Part shown: positions 17,131 to 28,280 of the stretch, in pieces | Layout of the letters: each line of letters opens with the position of its first letter | Numbering within the stretch: the stretch's first letter is position 1 | Translations under genes and position numbers: made by a program | Notes under the pieces: model-generated | The model's database searches: none | Told to the model about the DNA's origin: nothing | The model's input: only the letters and a program-made list of their open reading frames with translations | Origin: Candidatus Thiocaldithrix dubininis | GTDB lineage: Bacteria > Pseudomonadota > Gammaproteobacteria > Thiotrichales > Thiotrichaceae | Length of the DNA stretch: 64,000 nucleotides | Direction of reading: 5' to 3' | Assembly: GCA_029972135.1 (NCBI GenBank) | Contig: CP124755.1 | Location: forward strand, 1,922,001-1,986,000

Positions 17131-18234
17131 TTATGGCAAGCTTGCGCAGATTCTCCAATCCTGACCTATCGCACGAACCTCATAAATTTTAAGATTTTGC
17201 CGATTTGCCATATGGCTAATGGGTAATTCAAATAACGGGCGGGCTTCTGATCCCATTAAATGCGGTGCAATGTATAACAAAAATTCGTCAACTAATTGTG
17301 CTTGCACCAACGCACCACTTAATATTGCCCCCGCTTCAACATGCACCTCGTTAATACCATCCTCGGCTAAGGCATTAACCACTTGTAGCAAATCCAATTG
17401 CGCTCCGCAGAATTGGCGGACTTTTACGCCTAATGCTGTCAGTTGTGCAATTTTATCTAAATCTTGGCTACAGGTATAAATGCGTACCAGCCCATCTAAC
17501 TGTAATAATTTGGCGCTCAGCGGAGTACGTAAGCCTGAATCCAAAATAACCCGCACGGGTTGCCGCACATTGCCTTGAATACCTAACTCGGCAGCCGTTA
17601 GTCGCACGTTTAAACTGGGGTCATCAAATAACACGGTATTGATCCCCGTGAGCACAGCACCCGCTTGTGCACGCCAAAATTGCACATCACGTCGTGCCGC
17701 TTCGCCAGTAATCCACACACTTTCCCCCGAAACCATCGCCGTGCGTCCGTCTAAACTCATAGCGGATTTAAGGCGAATATAGGGGCGTTTACGCTGCATA
17801 ACCGAGATAAAACCCGGATTTAATGCCCGTGCTTCTGTTTCTAATAAGCCAATCGCTGTTTCAATGCCTGCTTGCTGCAAAATCGCTAAGCCTTTACCCG
17901 AAACCAAAGGATTGGGGTCAAGCATGGCGACTACCACACGCTTAACGCCTGCTTGTACTAAAGCATTCGCACAAGGCGGCGTGCGTCCAAAATGTGCACA
18001 GGGTTCTAACGTGACATAGACATCAGCATCGCGGGCTTGTTCAGCCGCCTGCTGTAAGGCATATACTTCCGCATGCGGTTCACCCGCGCGTTCGTGCCAA
18101 CCTTCGCCCACAATTTGCCCCTGTTTTACAATGACACAACCGACACGAGGGTTGGGCTGAGTGGTGTATAAACCGCGTTTGGCTAGTTGCAAGGCAAGCG
18201 CCATATAGCGCGTATCATCAGCAGAAAAATTCAC
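17131..18234 (-). CDS. ribD: Bifunctional riboflavin deaminase/reductase
   Basis: RibD carries out the deamination and then the reduction of the pyrimidine intermediate in riboflavin synthesis. The N-terminal deaminase (about 1-145) has the zinc site HAEVYAL and [11 protein letters not shown]. The C-terminal reductase (about 148-365) has [17 protein letters not shown] and a late [11 protein letters not shown]. The length, 367 aa, is normal. The start overlaps the nrdR stop by 4 nt, so translation is coupled, a common nrdR-ribD arrangement in gammaproteobacteria. Confidence 0.95.
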   Translation of the reverse strand: MNFSADDTRYMALALQLAKRGLYTTQPNPRVGCVIVKQGQIVGEGWHERAGEPHAEVYALQQAAEQARDADVYVTLEPCAHFGRTPPCANALVQAGVKRVVVAMLDPNPLVSGKGLAILQQAGIETAIGLLETEARALNPGFISVMQRKRPYIRLKSAMSLDGRTAMVSGESVWITGEAARRDVQFWRAQAGAVLTGINTVLFDDPSLNVRLTAAELGIQGNVRQPVRVILDSGLRTPLSAKLLQLDGLVRIYTCSQDLDKIAQLTALGVKVRQFCGAQLDLLQVVNALAEDGINEVHVEAGAILSGALVQAQLVDEFLLYIAPHLMGSEARPLFELPISHMANRQNLKIYEVRAIGQDWRICASLP

Positions 18235-18692
18235 ACTTGAGTATCACTTTCTAAACCGTCAATCATACTGCGAAACTCTTCAATATCATTAAAACGACGG
18301 TAAACCGAGGCAAAACGCACATAAGCCACTTCGTCTAATTGGCGTAATTCATCCATCACCAATTCGCCAATAATAGCGGAGGACACTTCGCGTTCACCGC
18401 CTAACAGAATTTTTTTACGAATACGACTAATAGCCGCTTCTATGCGATCAATCGCCACAGGGCGCTTTTCCAAGGCACGCATAATGCCCGAACGTAATTT
18501 GTCGTCATTGAAAGGCTCACGCCCATCATTCGACTTAATCACACGCGGCATGGTTAATTCGGCAATTTCATAAGTAGTAAAGCGTTCATCACACGCTACA
18601 CAGCGACGACGGCGACGCACTTGGTCGCCTTCGTCTGCTAAACGCGAATCCACGACTCGCGTATCATCTGCACCGCAAAAAGGGCAGCGCAT
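18231..18692 (-). CDS. nrdR: Transcriptional repressor NrdR
   Basis: NrdR is the zinc-ribbon and ATP-cone regulator of ribonucleotide reductase genes. Two Cys pairs form the ribbon ([15 protein letters not shown] at the start, [10 protein letters not shown] near residue 31). The ATP-cone (about 49-139) begins [15 protein letters not shown] and includes [10 protein letters not shown]. At 153 aa it matches the family. It sits 3 nt after glyA and overlaps ribD by 4 nt, giving the glyA-nrdR-ribD order seen in many gammaproteobacteria. No ribonucleotide reductase genes are in the window. Confidence 0.96.
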   Translation of the reverse strand: MRCPFCGADDTRVVDSRLADEGDQVRRRRRCVACDERFTTYEIAELTMPRVIKSNDGREPFNDDKLRSGIMRALEKRPVAIDRIEAAISRIRKKILLGGEREVSSAIIGELVMDELRQLDEVAYVRFASVYRRFNDIEEFRSMIDGLESDTQV

Positions 18693-18695
18693 AAA

Positions 18696-19973
18696 TTAGG
18701 CAGGTAAATCGCCAAGCGCGGTACTACCGTACACGGGGAAACGTGCACAAATGTCCAACACTTGACCTTTTACACGCTCAATCGTAGCAGTGTTTTCAAT
18801 ATTATCTAACACATCTGCTATCCAATTAGCCAACTGTTGAACTTCCGCTTCTTTGAAACCACGGGTGGTAATCGCAGGCGTACCTACCCGAATACCGCTG
18901 GTCACAAACGGGGATTGAGGATCATTTGGCACAGAGTTTTTATTAACGGTGATATTCGCTGCACCTAATGCGGCATCAGCGGCTTTACCGGTAATACCCT
19001 TGTCAATTAAATCAACCAGCATCAAATGGTTATCTGTACCACCAGACACAATTTTATAACCACGCGCCATTAGCGTTTCTGCCATCACTTTGGCATTTTT
19101 CGCTACTTGTTGCTGATAGACTTTAAACTCAGGCTCTAACGCCTCTTTAAAGGCAACCGCTTTAGCGGCAATCACATGCATTAAAGGACCACCTTGAATA
19201 CCGGGGAATACCAGAGAATTGAATTTTTTCTCTAAGTCTGGATTCGCTTTGGCTAAGATAATCCCGCCGCGTGGCCCACGTAAGGTTTTATGGGTAGTAG
19301 AAGTGGTTACATCCGCAATTTGTACCGGACTTGGATAAACACCCGCAGCAACTAAACCGGCGACGTGTGCCATATCCACCATTAAATACGCACCCACTTT
19401 ATCGGCGATTTCACGGAATTTCTGCCAATCAATCACCCGTGAATACGCTGAAAAGCCTGCCACAATCATTTTAGGCTTATGCTCTAAGGCTAAACGCTCT
19501 ACTTCAGCATAATCAATATAACCGTCGTCCGTAATGCCGTACTGCACCGCATTGTAGATTTTACCGGAGAAGTTAACTTTCGCACCGTGGGTTAAGTGAC
19601 CGCCATGCGCCAAGCTCATGCCTAATACGGTATCACCCGGATTTAATAAAGCCATATACACAGCGGCATTGGCTTGTGAACCAGAATGCGGTTGCACATT
19701 CGCGTAATCTGCGCCGAATAATTGTTTTACGCGGTCAATCGCTAATTGCTCAGCCTTATCCACGTATTCACAGCCGCCGTAGTAACGTTTGGCAGGGTAA
19801 CCTTCGGCATATTTATTGGTAAGTACAGAGCCTTGCGCTTGCATAACGCGAGGGCTTGCATAATTTTCAGAGGCGATTAATTCAATGTGTTCTTCTTGGC
19901 GGCGCACTTCAGCCTGCATCGCGCCCCATAATTCATCATCATAATCTGCAATATTCATTTGGCTGGAAAACAT
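18696..19973 (-). CDS. glyA: Serine hydroxymethyltransferase
   Basis: GlyA is a pyridoxal-phosphate enzyme that converts serine and tetrahydrofolate to glycine and methylene-tetrahydrofolate. Clear signatures are [16 protein letters not shown] near the start, [15 protein letters not shown], and the lysine site [15 protein letters not shown]. At 425 aa it has normal length. The ATG at 19973 has AGGAG 9 nt upstream; the in-frame GTG at 19991 would place that same ribosome-binding site inside the coding region. The gene leads the glyA-nrdR-ribD set. Its own promoter must lie in the 90 bp before it. Confidence 0.95.
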   Translation of the reverse strand: MFSSQMNIADYDDELWGAMQAEVRRQEEHIELIASENYASPRVMQAQGSVLTNKYAEGYPAKRYYGGCEYVDKAEQLAIDRVKQLFGADYANVQPHSGSQANAAVYMALLNPGDTVLGMSLAHGGHLTHGAKVNFSGKIYNAVQYGITDDGYIDYAEVERLALEHKPKMIVAGFSAYSRVIDWQKFREIADKVGAYLMVDMAHVAGLVAAGVYPSPVQIADVTTSTTHKTLRGPRGGIILAKANPDLEKKFNSLVFPGIQGGPLMHVIAAKAVAFKEALEPEFKVYQQQVAKNAKVMAETLMARGYKIVSGGTDNHLMLVDLIDKGITGKAADAALGAANITVNKNSVPNDPQSPFVTSGIRVGTPAITTRGFKEAEVQQLANWIADVLDNIENTATIERVKGQVLDICARFPVYGSTALGDLPA

Positions 19974-20079
19974 GCCGCTTTTCTCCTGCACCTTGGAAGG
20001 TAAAAAAGCGTTGTATCATACCACTTTTCGCGGCTCAATATAGAGCTGAATACTGGCTGAAGTTTTAGCTAATGAGCGC

Positions 20080-21369
20080 TTATAACCCTAAAGCTTTGGC
20101 GCGTTCGGCTAACATATTAGGCGTTACCAGCGTTACACCATTGTCAGTCACACGAAAATACTTCTTATCTTCTTCACGATCATAACCAATTATGGTATTA
20201 GCAGGAATATTGCAGCCTCGATCAATGATAGCTTTCTTAATGCGACAATGCCGCCCTACTTCTGATTCTGGTAACAAAACACATTCATCTATTTCAGAAT
20301 AAGAATGTAATTTTACATTGGAGAATAATAAGGAGCGTTTAGCAGTCGCCCCAGAGATAATACAACCTGCTGACACTATCGAATCTAAGGCTTTCCCTTC
20401 TCGCCCTTCGTCCCGATCTTGAAACACGAATTTAGCGGAGGGTAATTGACGGTGATATGTTAGAATTGGCCAATTTTCATCATATAAATTTAATTCAGGC
20501 TCAACAGATACTAAATCAATATTAGCTTCCCAAAAGGCGTCTAATGTGCCTACATCACGCCAATACGGTTTATCATCTGTACCATTATCAGCAGCTAAAC
20601 CTTTAAAAGGGTAAGCCATGACTTTGTGGGTATGAATAATGGAGGGAATAATATCTTTACCAAAATCGTGACTAGAGTCATCCCCTATATCCGCATCTTT
20701 GGTTAACTGTTGAAATAAAAATTCTGTATTAAAGATATAATTGCCCATTGAAGCGAGGGCGCGGTCACTTGAACCGGGCATGGGTTGAGGATGAGCGGGC
20801 TTTTCTTGGAATTCTACAATGCGATAATCCTCATCCACACTCATAACCCCAAAGCCTTTGGCATCTTCTAAAGGCACGGGAATACAAGACACTGTCATAT
20901 CTGCACCGCTATCCACGTGTTTAGCCAGCATTTGTCCGTAATCCATTTTATAGATATGGTCACCCGATAAGATTAAGACATATTTAGGGCGCAAGGCTTC
21001 AATAATATCTCGGTTTTGATAAATCGCATCCGCTGTACCTGAATACCAATTATCTGAAATCCGCTGAGAAGCGGGTAAAACCTCAACAAATTCACCTAAT
21101 TCTGTTCTAAAAGAAGACCATCCGTGCATTAAATGGCGTATTAATGAATGTGCTTTATACTGTGTCACAACGCCAATACGTCTAATACCAGAGTTAACAC
21201 AATTAGATAAAGGAAAGTCAATAATGCGAAACTTTCCCCCGAAATAAACGGCTGGTTTTGCTCGGGTTTCAGTTAATTCATATAAACGAGAACCACGTCC
21301 TCCTGCCAATACAAGGGCTAAGGTATCGCGGGTTAAACGGCTAACGAAACGGTGATCTTCTGGCTGCAT
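20080..21369 (-). CDS. glgC: Glucose-1-phosphate adenylyltransferase
   Basis: GlgC makes ADP-glucose from glucose-1-phosphate and ATP, the committed step of bacterial glycogen synthesis. The nucleotidyltransferase domain begins [17 protein letters not shown] (about 15-31) and includes [28 protein letters not shown] and [10 protein letters not shown]. The sugar-phosphate site IVEFQEKP is near 187-194. The C-terminal left-handed beta helix spans about 300-429. The 429-aa length is normal. No other glg genes are adjacent. It is divergent from pckA across about 360 bp, so both ends of carbon storage and gluconeogenesis share a regulatory region. Confidence 0.96.
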   Translation of the reverse strand: MQPEDHRFVSRLTRDTLALVLAGGRGSRLYELTETRAKPAVYFGGKFRIIDFPLSNCVNSGIRRIGVVTQYKAHSLIRHLMHGWSSFRTELGEFVEVLPASQRISDNWYSGTADAIYQNRDIIEALRPKYVLILSGDHIYKMDYGQMLAKHVDSGADMTVSCIPVPLEDAKGFGVMSVDEDYRIVEFQEKPAHPQPMPGSSDRALASMGNYIFNTEFLFQQLTKDADIGDDSSHDFGKDIIPSIIHTHKVMAYPFKGLAADNGTDDKPYWRDVGTLDAFWEANIDLVSVEPELNLYDENWPILTYHRQLPSAKFVFQDRDEGREGKALDSIVSAGCIISGATAKRSLLFSNVKLHSYSEIDECVLLPESEVGRHCRIKKAIIDRGCNIPANTIIGYDREEDKKYFRVTDNGVTLVTPNMLAERAKALGL

Positions 21370-21594
21370 CTGGATTTACTCGGCAAAGGATTATTAGTAT
21401 TTGGAACATTGTAAACAGGGCATAGCTTAACGTTAAAGCCTTAATACTCACTGACGCTGTAATCTTAGATCTAAATCAAATAAAACTCACAAAACTGCAT
21501 AATTGCTAAAATTTTAGGAATAGTACGTTTCCAGCCTTATTTTTAAAAGCTAACCCATAAAATATTAATCTGTGCCAATAATAAATTAATTTAG

Positions 21595-21709
21595 TTGTCG
21601 ACAATTTGATATTTAAGAAAGAACTAACTCGCTCTTTTATTCTAAAATGAGGCGTTTTCCGTTACCATTATGCTTTTTTCACGGCAAGACAAAATTACAT
21701 TGTCGACAT
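21595..21709. promoter_or_regulatory. Two TTGTCGACA(A/T) palindromes in the glgC-pckA intergenic region
   Basis: TTGTCGACAA (21595-21604) and TTGTCGACAT (21700-21709) share the perfect palindrome TGTCGACA. They are exactly 105 bp apart, ten helical turns at 10.5 bp, and the second ends 24 bp before the pckA ATG. This looks like a paired operator able to form a loop or to block pckA. No known regulator is assigned. Confidence 0.4.
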
Positions 21710-21733
21710 AACCTTGTACAATCGGAGATCTCA

Positions 21734-23347
21734 ATGAGTACAACTGCCCCATTGGCCCAGCACCTTGAAGGCACGCTCGGACTGAAAAATTTAGAAGCTA
21801 TTCACTGGAATCAGTCAACCCCTGTGTTATACGAAGCTGCACTGAACCGTGCAGAGGGCAAAGTAAGCTCAGATGGCGTGTTTGTGGCTTATACCGGCAC
21901 TTTTACAGGGCGTGCACCTAACGACAAATTTATTGTGGACGATGCAGGCAGCCACGATAACGTTTGGTGGGGCAAGGTTAATAAACCCATGTCAGATGCT
22001 CACTTTAATCAAGTGTTAGCAGATGCGCTGAAATTCTTAGAAGGCAAAGAAGTATTCGTTCAAGATTTACTAGCCGGTGCAAGTGAAGCGGACGAATTAC
22101 CTGTGCGTATTATTACGCAACATGCATGGCATGCGATGTTTGCGCGCAATATGTTTATTCGCCCAGACGATTTAGGTCGTACTTTAGCAGTAGACGAACC
22201 TAAATTTACCGTCATTCATGTACCCAATATGGAAGCCAATCCAGAGGTACACGGTACAAATTCAGGCACATTCATTTTATTGAATCTGTCACGCGGCTTA
22301 GTCTTAATTGGCGGCACGCATTACGCGGGCGAAATCAAGAAGTCTATTTTCTCCGTATTGAACTATTTATTACCACAACGCGGCATTATGTCCATGCATG
22401 CGTCGGCTAACGTAGGCAAAGCCGGTGATGTAGCCATTCTGTTTGGTTTATCTGGTACAGGTAAAACCACATTATCCGCCGACCCAACTCGTCCCTTAAT
22501 CGGTGATGACGAACACGGTTGGAGTGATAACGGCGTATTCAACTTAGAAGGCGGTTGCTACGCAAAAGTCATCAACTTGTCTGAAGAACAAGAACCGATG
22601 ATTTATAAAACCACCAAAACTTTTGGTACGGTGTTAGAAAACGTCGCTATGAATCCACAAACTCGCGTATTGGATTTAGACGACAATAGCATTACTGAAA
22701 ATACGCGTTCTAGTTACCCCATTACCCAAATGCCGGGTGCGCTGTATCCGGGTAAAGCGGGTCATCCTAAAAACATTATTATGCTGACCTGTGATGCATT
22801 TGGCGTATTACCGCCGATTTCTAAACTCAGCACTGAACAAGCTATGTACCACTTTATTTCAGGGTACACAGCGAAAGTAGCGGGTACAGAAAAAGGGGTA
22901 ACTGAGCCTACAGCTACTTTCAGTACCTGTTTTGGTGCGCCATTCATGGCGTTACACCCGTCAGTTTATGCTGGTTTATTGGGTGAAAAAATTAATGAAC
23001 ACGGCGTATCGTGCTGGCTAGTGAATACTGGCTGGACTGGCGGCGCGTATGGCGTGGGTAAACGTATGAATATTCATCATACCCGGCGCATGGTAAACGC
23101 AGCACTAAACGGTGAATTAGATAATGTTGAATTTAGGGTTGACCCCATATTCGGCTTGGGAATTCCCACAAGTTGCCCGGGCGTTCCCGCAGAAGTACTA
23201 GATCCAGCCTCAACTTGGGCGGATAAAAACGCATACAATGATAAAGCGATTCAATTAGCAACCGCTTTCCATCAAAATTTTGCGGCGTATGCCGATGGCG
23301 TTAGCGATGCGATTAAAGCCGCTGCCCCTTTAGCGGGCAAAAGCTGA
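21734..23347 (+). CDS. pckA: Phosphoenolpyruvate carboxykinase (ATP)
   Basis: PckA decarboxylates oxaloacetate to phosphoenolpyruvate with ATP, the entry to gluconeogenesis. The chosen ATG gives 537 aa, normal for the family, with GGAG 6-7 nt upstream; the in-frame ATG at 21647 would add 29 unusual residues. Motifs include YTGTFTGRAPNDKF, GGTHYAGEIKKS, the P-loop GLSGTGKTTLS and IGDDEHGW, and NTGWTGGAYGVGKR. It is transcribed away from glgC. A strong terminator follows 35 nt after the stop, so it is monocistronic. Confidence 0.96.
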   Translation: MSTTAPLAQHLEGTLGLKNLEAIHWNQSTPVLYEAALNRAEGKVSSDGVFVAYTGTFTGRAPNDKFIVDDAGSHDNVWWGKVNKPMSDAHFNQVLADALKFLEGKEVFVQDLLAGASEADELPVRIITQHAWHAMFARNMFIRPDDLGRTLAVDEPKFTVIHVPNMEANPEVHGTNSGTFILLNLSRGLVLIGGTHYAGEIKKSIFSVLNYLLPQRGIMSMHASANVGKAGDVAILFGLSGTGKTTLSADPTRPLIGDDEHGWSDNGVFNLEGGCYAKVINLSEEQEPMIYKTTKTFGTVLENVAMNPQTRVLDLDDNSITENTRSSYPITQMPGALYPGKAGHPKNIIMLTCDAFGVLPPISKLSTEQAMYHFISGYTAKVAGTEKGVTEPTATFSTCFGAPFMALHPSVYAGLLGEKINEHGVSCWLVNTGWTGGAYGVGKRMNIHHTRRMVNAALNGELDNVEFRVDPIFGLGIPTSCPGVPAEVLDPASTWADKNAYNDKAIQLATAFHQNFAAYADGVSDAIKAAAPLAGKS

Positions 23348-23382
23348 ACGCAAGCTTAACTATTAATTTCATTTAGTTTTTT

Positions 23383-23412
23383 AAAGCCACATATTAAGTG
23401 TGGCTTTTTTTT
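23383..23412 (+). terminator. Rho-independent terminator of pckA
   Basis: A perfect 9-bp stem (AAAGCCACA/TGTGGCTTT) with a 7-nt loop is followed by an unbroken T-run, 35 nt after the pckA stop. Confidence 0.92.
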
Positions 23413-23585
23413 GCAATTTATCAAGCACAATTTATACTTATCTGTTCAGTTATAATCTTATAGATTTTATCTATTAGAATGATTTTTATAGTATTTTCCT
23501 GCCATCTTGATCTAATCTTATACAGTGTGAAGTGCTAAAACTTACCACAAATAGTTTAAGAGTGTTTTATACAAGGATGGTTGTC

Positions 23586-23918
23586 ATGAAATTTATAAAA
23601 GCTGCAAAAGTTGTTTTATCAATCTTGGTATTTAGTAGTATTAGCATGGCTAGTGCTGTCGCCTCTGACTCAGCAAGCAACGTTAATCTCGTCGCCACAC
23701 TGAAAAACGGCCCAGCGATGACACCAGTAACTTGGAAAGTATATCGTATTGATAATAATAGCCTTGCTGGTGAAAGCAGCAAAAAGCATTCCATGAGTTT
23801 GCAGTTACGCCCCGGCACTTATAAAGCAGTAGCGGTAATGGATAGTGTTACCCGTGATCGAATTTTTACAGTCAAAGACAACTCTAAAGTGGATGTTGTC
23901 ATTGCAATGGATAAATAA
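23586..23918 (+). CDS. Small exported protein of unknown function
   Basis: The product is about 110 aa. A basic N-terminus and hydrophobic core (VVLSILVFSSISMASAVA) form a signal peptide, with cleavage likely after AVA. The mature part resembles a single small beta-sandwich of the carboxypeptidase-regulatory type: PVTWKVYRID, SLQLRPGTYKAVAV, then RIFTVKDNSKVDVVIAM. No catalytic residues or lipobox are evident. AAGGA stands 8 nt before this ATG, so it is preferred to the in-frame codons at 23532 and 23577. It is a single gene behind the pckA terminator, with its own AT-rich promoter region. Function not recognised. Confidence 0.7.
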   Translation: MKFIKAAKVVLSILVFSSISMASAVASDSASNVNLVATLKNGPAMTPVTWKVYRIDNNSLAGESSKKHSMSLQLRPGTYKAVAVMDSVTRDRIFTVKDNSKVDVVIAMDK

Positions 23919-23976
23919 AGCACCATCAAATCTTGACTTGCAGCAAAACGCTGCAAGTCCCCTTTCGGTTAGATTG

Positions 23977-26355
23977 CTATTTCTTCAATTTCGCAAACGC
24001 CGCAGCTAAAGCATCTCCCATCGCAGAATTAGCCGCCGATTGCTCGCGCCCCGGTTTTTTATCTTTACGTTCCGGGCGGTGCTGACCTGCTGCCTTAGGT
24101 TCAGGTTTATCTTGACTAACCCGTTCTTGGCGTTGATGGCGCGATTTTTCAGCCGGGTTAACCGCTTTCTTTTCACGCTCAGGTTTGGGAGCAGTAGGTT
24201 CTAAACGCATAGTTAAGGAAATACGTTTGCGGGCAATATCAACTTCTTCTACCCGCACCTTCACCACATCGCCGGTTTTTACTACTTCCCGTGGGTCTTT
24301 AATGAATTTATCAGTCAATTGCGAAATGTGTACTAAGCCATCTTGATGCACACCGATATCCACAAATGCACCAAAGGCTGCCACATTACTTACCACACCT
24401 TCTAAAATCATGCCCGGTTGTAAATCCGCAATTTCAGTTACGCCTTCCCGGAAGGTAGCCGTTACAAATTCTGGACGGGGATCGCGTCCCGGTTTTTCTA
24501 GCTCGTGCAAAATATCTTGAATGGTTGGCAACCCAAATTGTTCGGTCACATAATCGGTTGGCTTTAATTGCCGCACTAATTCGCTATTCCCCACCATATC
24601 TTTCAACGATTGGCGATTCACCGCTGCAATTTGTTCTACTAGGGTATACGTTTCCGGATGCACAGCAGATGCATCTAAAGGCTGTTCACCGTCGCGAATA
24701 CGTAAGAAACCCGCAGCTTGCTCAAAGGTTTTTGCCCCAAAACGGGAGATTTTCTTAAGCTGATTACGATTCGTAAACGCGCCATTATCATTACGAAATT
24801 GCACAATATTTTCCGCAATACCTTGATTCAAGCCTGATACCCGCGCCAATAACGGGGCAGATGCCATATTCACATCCACGCCAACCGCGTTTACGCAATC
24901 CTCAACCACCGTATCCAACATACGCGCCAATTCATTCTGATTAACATCATGTTGATATTGACCCACACCAATCGACTTGGGATCAATTTTAACCAATTCG
25001 GCAAGTGGGTCTTGTAAACGGCGGGCAATTGATACCGCACCCCGCAAGGAAACATCTAATAAAGGAAACTCTTTCGCCGCTAGTTCAGACGCGGAATAGA
25101 CCGATGCTCCTGCTTCTGAAACCACAATTTTGGCTAACTTCAATTCTGGATAACGCTTAATCAAATCCGCTGCCAACTGATCGGTTTCACGCGAAGCCGT
25201 TCCGTTACCAATACTGATTAACTCGACTTTATGTTTTGCACATAAGTCCGCCAAAATGCTAATGGACTGCTCCCACTGTTTTTTCGGTACATGCGGATAA
25301 ATCGTTGCGTAATCGACTAACTTACCCGTTTCATCCACAACCGCTACTTTAACACCCGTACGTAAGCCCGGATCTAAGCCCAGTGTCGGGCGGGCACCCG
25401 CAGGCGCGGCTAATAACAAATCTTTTAAATTGGTGGCAAACACGCGAATCGCTTCTTCTTCGGATTGTTCGCGTTGCCGAGCATTCAAATCGGTGGTTAA
25501 ACGAGTGTGTAGCTTAACTCTCCACGTCCAACGTACCGTCTCCAATAACCATTGGTCCGCAGCACGACCCTGATCCCGAATATTAAAGGCTTGCGCAATT
25601 TGCAGTTCACACGGATGGGTATTACCTTCTACGACGGGTACATCCAATGTTAAATCCAGAATGCCTTCATTACGCCCCCGAAATAAGGCTAACGCTCGAT
25701 GTGAGGGAATCTTATTAACCGGCTCGCTGTACGCAAAGTAATCCGTATATTTCTGACCCTCTTCCTGCTTGCCGTCAATTACGGTCGCAGTTAATACCGC
25801 ATGTTCCCAAAGATATTCACGCAAGCGCCCGGATAATTCCGCATTCTCGGCGAATTGCTCCATCAAAATTTGGCGTGCGCCTTCCAACACTGCTTTGCTA
25901 TCTGCAAACTCCATGTCTGGATTTAAATAAGCCTGTGCTTCGCTATTCGGATTAAGGTCTGGATTGGCTAATAACGCATCGGCAAGCGGCTGAATCCCCG
26001 CTTCACGCGCAATTTGCGCTTTGGTGCGGCGTTTAGGCTTATACGGTAAATAAATATCTTCTAATTCAGTGCGAGTTTGCGCTGCTAATACCTGTTGTTC
26101 GAGTTCTGCAGTTAATTTGCCTTGTTCTTTAATCGAACCCAACACGGTTTCACGGCGTTTTTCTAACTCCCGTAAACTACCTAAGCGTAATTCTAAATGG
26201 CGGAGTTGCGTATCATCTAAGCCGCCTGTCCGTTCTTTACGGTAACGCGCAATAAAGGGCACGGTTGCACCTTCATCCAATAACGCTACGGCTGCCGCTA
26301 CTTGTGTTTCCTGAACCGCTAATTCGCTAGCGATACGAGAAATGATCCCTTGCAT
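23977..26355 (-). CDS. tex: Tex-family transcription accessory / RNA-binding protein
   Basis: Tex is a conserved nucleic-acid-binding protein related to eukaryotic Spt6. The 792-aa product starts with the helical Tex N-domain ([24 protein letters not shown]). It then has a YqgF-like RNase H fold ([21 protein letters not shown]), a helix-hairpin-helix region ([23 protein letters not shown]), and an S1 domain (about 645-720; [29 protein letters not shown]). A basic, low-complexity tail follows. The ATG at 26355 matches the family start; upstream in-frame codons would run into the neighbouring ybaK gene. The precise cellular role remains poorly defined for the family. Confidence 0.95.
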   Translation of the reverse strand: MQGIISRIASELAVQETQVAAAVALLDEGATVPFIARYRKERTGGLDDTQLRHLELRLGSLRELEKRRETVLGSIKEQGKLTAELEQQVLAAQTRTELEDIYLPYKPKRRTKAQIAREAGIQPLADALLANPDLNPNSEAQAYLNPDMEFADSKAVLEGARQILMEQFAENAELSGRLREYLWEHAVLTATVIDGKQEEGQKYTDYFAYSEPVNKIPSHRALALFRGRNEGILDLTLDVPVVEGNTHPCELQIAQAFNIRDQGRAADQWLLETVRWTWRVKLHTRLTTDLNARQREQSEEEAIRVFATNLKDLLLAAPAGARPTLGLDPGLRTGVKVAVVDETGKLVDYATIYPHVPKKQWEQSISILADLCAKHKVELISIGNGTASRETDQLAADLIKRYPELKLAKIVVSEAGASVYSASELAAKEFPLLDVSLRGAVSIARRLQDPLAELVKIDPKSIGVGQYQHDVNQNELARMLDTVVEDCVNAVGVDVNMASAPLLARVSGLNQGIAENIVQFRNDNGAFTNRNQLKKISRFGAKTFEQAAGFLRIRDGEQPLDASAVHPETYTLVEQIAAVNRQSLKDMVGNSELVRQLKPTDYVTEQFGLPTIQDILHELEKPGRDPRPEFVTATFREGVTEIADLQPGMILEGVVSNVAAFGAFVDIGVHQDGLVHISQLTDKFIKDPREVVKTGDVVKVRVEEVDIARKRISLTMRLEPTAPKPEREKKAVNPAEKSRHQRQERVSQDKPEPKAAGQHRPERKDKKPGREQSAANSAMGDALAAAFAKLKK

Positions 26356-26398
26356 AATCCACTCATTATTTTGATAACTAGGGGCGCATGATAGCAAA

Positions 26399-26878
26399 TC
26401 ATCGAATTCGTGCAATCGACGAACAATTAGCCTTACATAATTGCAGTAAATCTTGTGGGGCAAGTTCAATGTCTAAACCACGTCGTCCCCCACTCACATA
26501 AATGTGACTAAAGCTTAGCGCCGTTTCATCCAATACAGTGGGTAAGCATTTTTTTTGACCTAAGGGGCTAATTCCCCCCACAATATACCCCGTAATTCGC
26601 TCAGCATCCTTAGGATTAGCCATTTCTACTGACTTAACCTTCAATGCCTTTGCCATCTGCTTTAAATCCAAAAATTGCGTAACAGGCACAATACCTACCG
26701 CCATTTTCTTAATACCTCCCTCGATGCAAACCAATAAGGTTTTAAATACCTGCGCGGGGTCTAAACCCAAGGCTTGCGCTGCTTCCAGCCCATAAGCTTC
26801 AGTGTTGGGATCATGTTGGTACTCATGCACAGCAAACCAAATCCCAGCTTTTTGTGCTTGTTTAATCGCAGGGGTCAT
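26399..26878 (-). CDS. ybaK: Cys-tRNA(Pro)/Cys-tRNA(Cys) deacylase, YbaK/EbsC family
   Basis: YbaK hydrolyses tRNA(Pro) mischarged with cysteine, a trans-editing quality-control step. The 159-aa protein has the family core: [23 protein letters not shown]-type segment, the catalytic Lys in that stretch, [30 protein letters not shown], and a C-terminal [14 protein letters not shown]. The ATG at 26878 follows AAGGAGG at 8 nt, a strong site; the TTG at 26884 is unlikely. It begins 19 nt after the STAND ATPase gene on the same strand, but a functional link is not implied. Confidence 0.92.
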   Translation of the reverse strand: MTPAIKQAQKAGIWFAVHEYQHDPNTEAYGLEAAQALGLDPAQVFKTLLVCIEGGIKKMAVGIVPVTQFLDLKQMAKALKVKSVEMANPKDAERITGYIVGGISPLGQKKCLPTVLDETALSFSHIYVSGGRRGLDIELAPQDLLQLCKANCSSIARIR

Positions 26879-26897
26879 GGGCAAAGCCTCCTTGGTG

Positions 26898-28280
26898 TTA
26901 GGTAAAATTATCCCATAAGGGAATTTCGGCTTGAATATACTGCTGAATCAGGTATTCGCCCAATAAATCGGGCTGTAACGGCTCAATATAATAGGTCTGT
27001 GCATTGGCATTCCTACCCGTTTGAGAGCTAGGGTATAAATTATGTAATAAATCAATAATTAGCTGTTTTTCATGCCAACGACTATCTTTTAACAAAGGAA
27101 TATAATCCAATACCTCCATGACCTCATCGCGACTTTTAACCCCACCCAACAGCGTAATCCGCGCAATCGCAATCCCAATCGCTTTATATAAAGAAACGGG
27201 TAAATGAACCGCCTTCGCGTGTGACTCCCAAAAATGCCGCTCACGATTCAAAATAACATCTAAAATACCTTTTAAGCCGGTGGTAGTCGCTTTCCCTTCC
27301 ACGCTAATCAAAGCTTGCATATGCAATAGCAACACCCGATCAAAATAAGCCGCATCTAAATCCTGCGGTAGGCTTAGTAAGGGTGGTGCTTTTAATTGCT
27401 TAGTAAAACTATCCGCTGCTAAAAAAAAGGATTCTTCCCGCTGCTGAGCCGTTGTACCCAAAGCTTGTAAGGCAATCACTTGCGTCGCACGACTCATTAG
27501 CAAATCACCCACGCCTTGATTAGCGGTGCGCAATTGCACCCACCAATCTAAGGCAGAGCGTGCTAATAAAATAATGCGAATTTTACTATCTGCATGCAAG
27601 GCGGCTTGTAGTAATAAGGTTAGCTCAAGGCGACGAGTTTCGGCATAATCCACAATGATTAGCACTGGGTTGGCTTTATTCTGTAAACACGCAAACCGCT
27701 CTAACTCATAATAGCTGGCTTGTCGTTGCCGTAAAAACCCAGTTTGCCACTGTAAACTATGTTGCACTACCCGACACAACTCAATGGCTAAACGTGTTTT
27801 ACCCATTCCACCTACGCCGGTATACAAGCGCACTGCCAACTTATTATCCGCCTCACACCATGCCAGCAAATCTTGCATTTCTGCTTCACGTTGGTGAAAT
27901 GGCACAATGCTATACTCCGCTTTTAACAAGGCACCCGGAGGTGAATAATCCGCATCCCAAGTTAAGGCCGCCGGAAATATCCACTCAGTACAATCTTCTG
28001 GCAATAGGGCTTCATAGGAATTAAATCCCAAAAAGACGGCAATGGCAGTTGCTTTATTCTTATCTAATTTGCGCCCATACCACGCATTACGCGGGGCAGT
28101 CGTGTTGATATCCGCATGCACCCCAGAAAACCGATTAAACTCACGCTCAAATGTTGCTAAATTTTTATACCCTAACTGTTCTGCAATATTCTTAACTTTC
28201 CACGTATCGAGAATCACACTTCTATCACGCTTAGCAGCTTGAAGCTGGCTCGCCCCAGACTGCTGCTTTGCATACTTCAC
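26898..28280 (-). CDS. Short STAND-type P-loop NTPase
   Basis: A 460-aa protein with NB-ARC/STAND features. Residues 1-100 form a largely helical N-terminal region with a possible HTH-like segment (TWKVKNIAEQLGYKNLATFEREF). The Walker A GVGGMGKT is at 155-162, a Walker B-like LIIVDYAE at 207-214, and an ILLARSALDWW segment near 237-247 corresponds to the sensor-1/RNBS-B region. A winged-helix-like part follows. The protein stops just after EPLQPDLLGEYL, where related proteins normally continue into TPR or other sensor repeats; these repeats are absent. STAND ATPases act as signal or defence switches. Whether this one is a truncated relic or a natural short form is open. Its upstream region is very AT-rich. 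Confidence 0.7.
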   Translation of the reverse strand: MKYAKQQSGASQLQAAKRDRSVILDTWKVKNIAEQLGYKNLATFEREFNRFSGVHADINTTAPRNAWYGRKLDKNKATAIAVFLGFNSYEALLPEDCTEWIFPAALTWDADYSPPGALLKAEYSIVPFHQREAEMQDLLAWCEADNKLAVRLYTGVGGMGKTRLAIELCRVVQHSLQWQTGFLRQRQASYYELERFACLQNKANPVLIIVDYAETRRLELTLLLQAALHADSKIRIILLARSALDWWVQLRTANQGVGDLLMSRATQVIALQALGTTAQQREESFFLAADSFTKQLKAPPLLSLPQDLDAAYFDRVLLLHMQALISVEGKATTTGLKGILDVILNRERHFWESHAKAVHLPVSLYKAIGIAIARITLLGGVKSRDEVMEVLDYIPLLKDSRWHEKQLIIDLLHNLYPSSQTGRNANAQTYYIEPLQPDLLGEYLIQQYIQAEIPLWDNFT

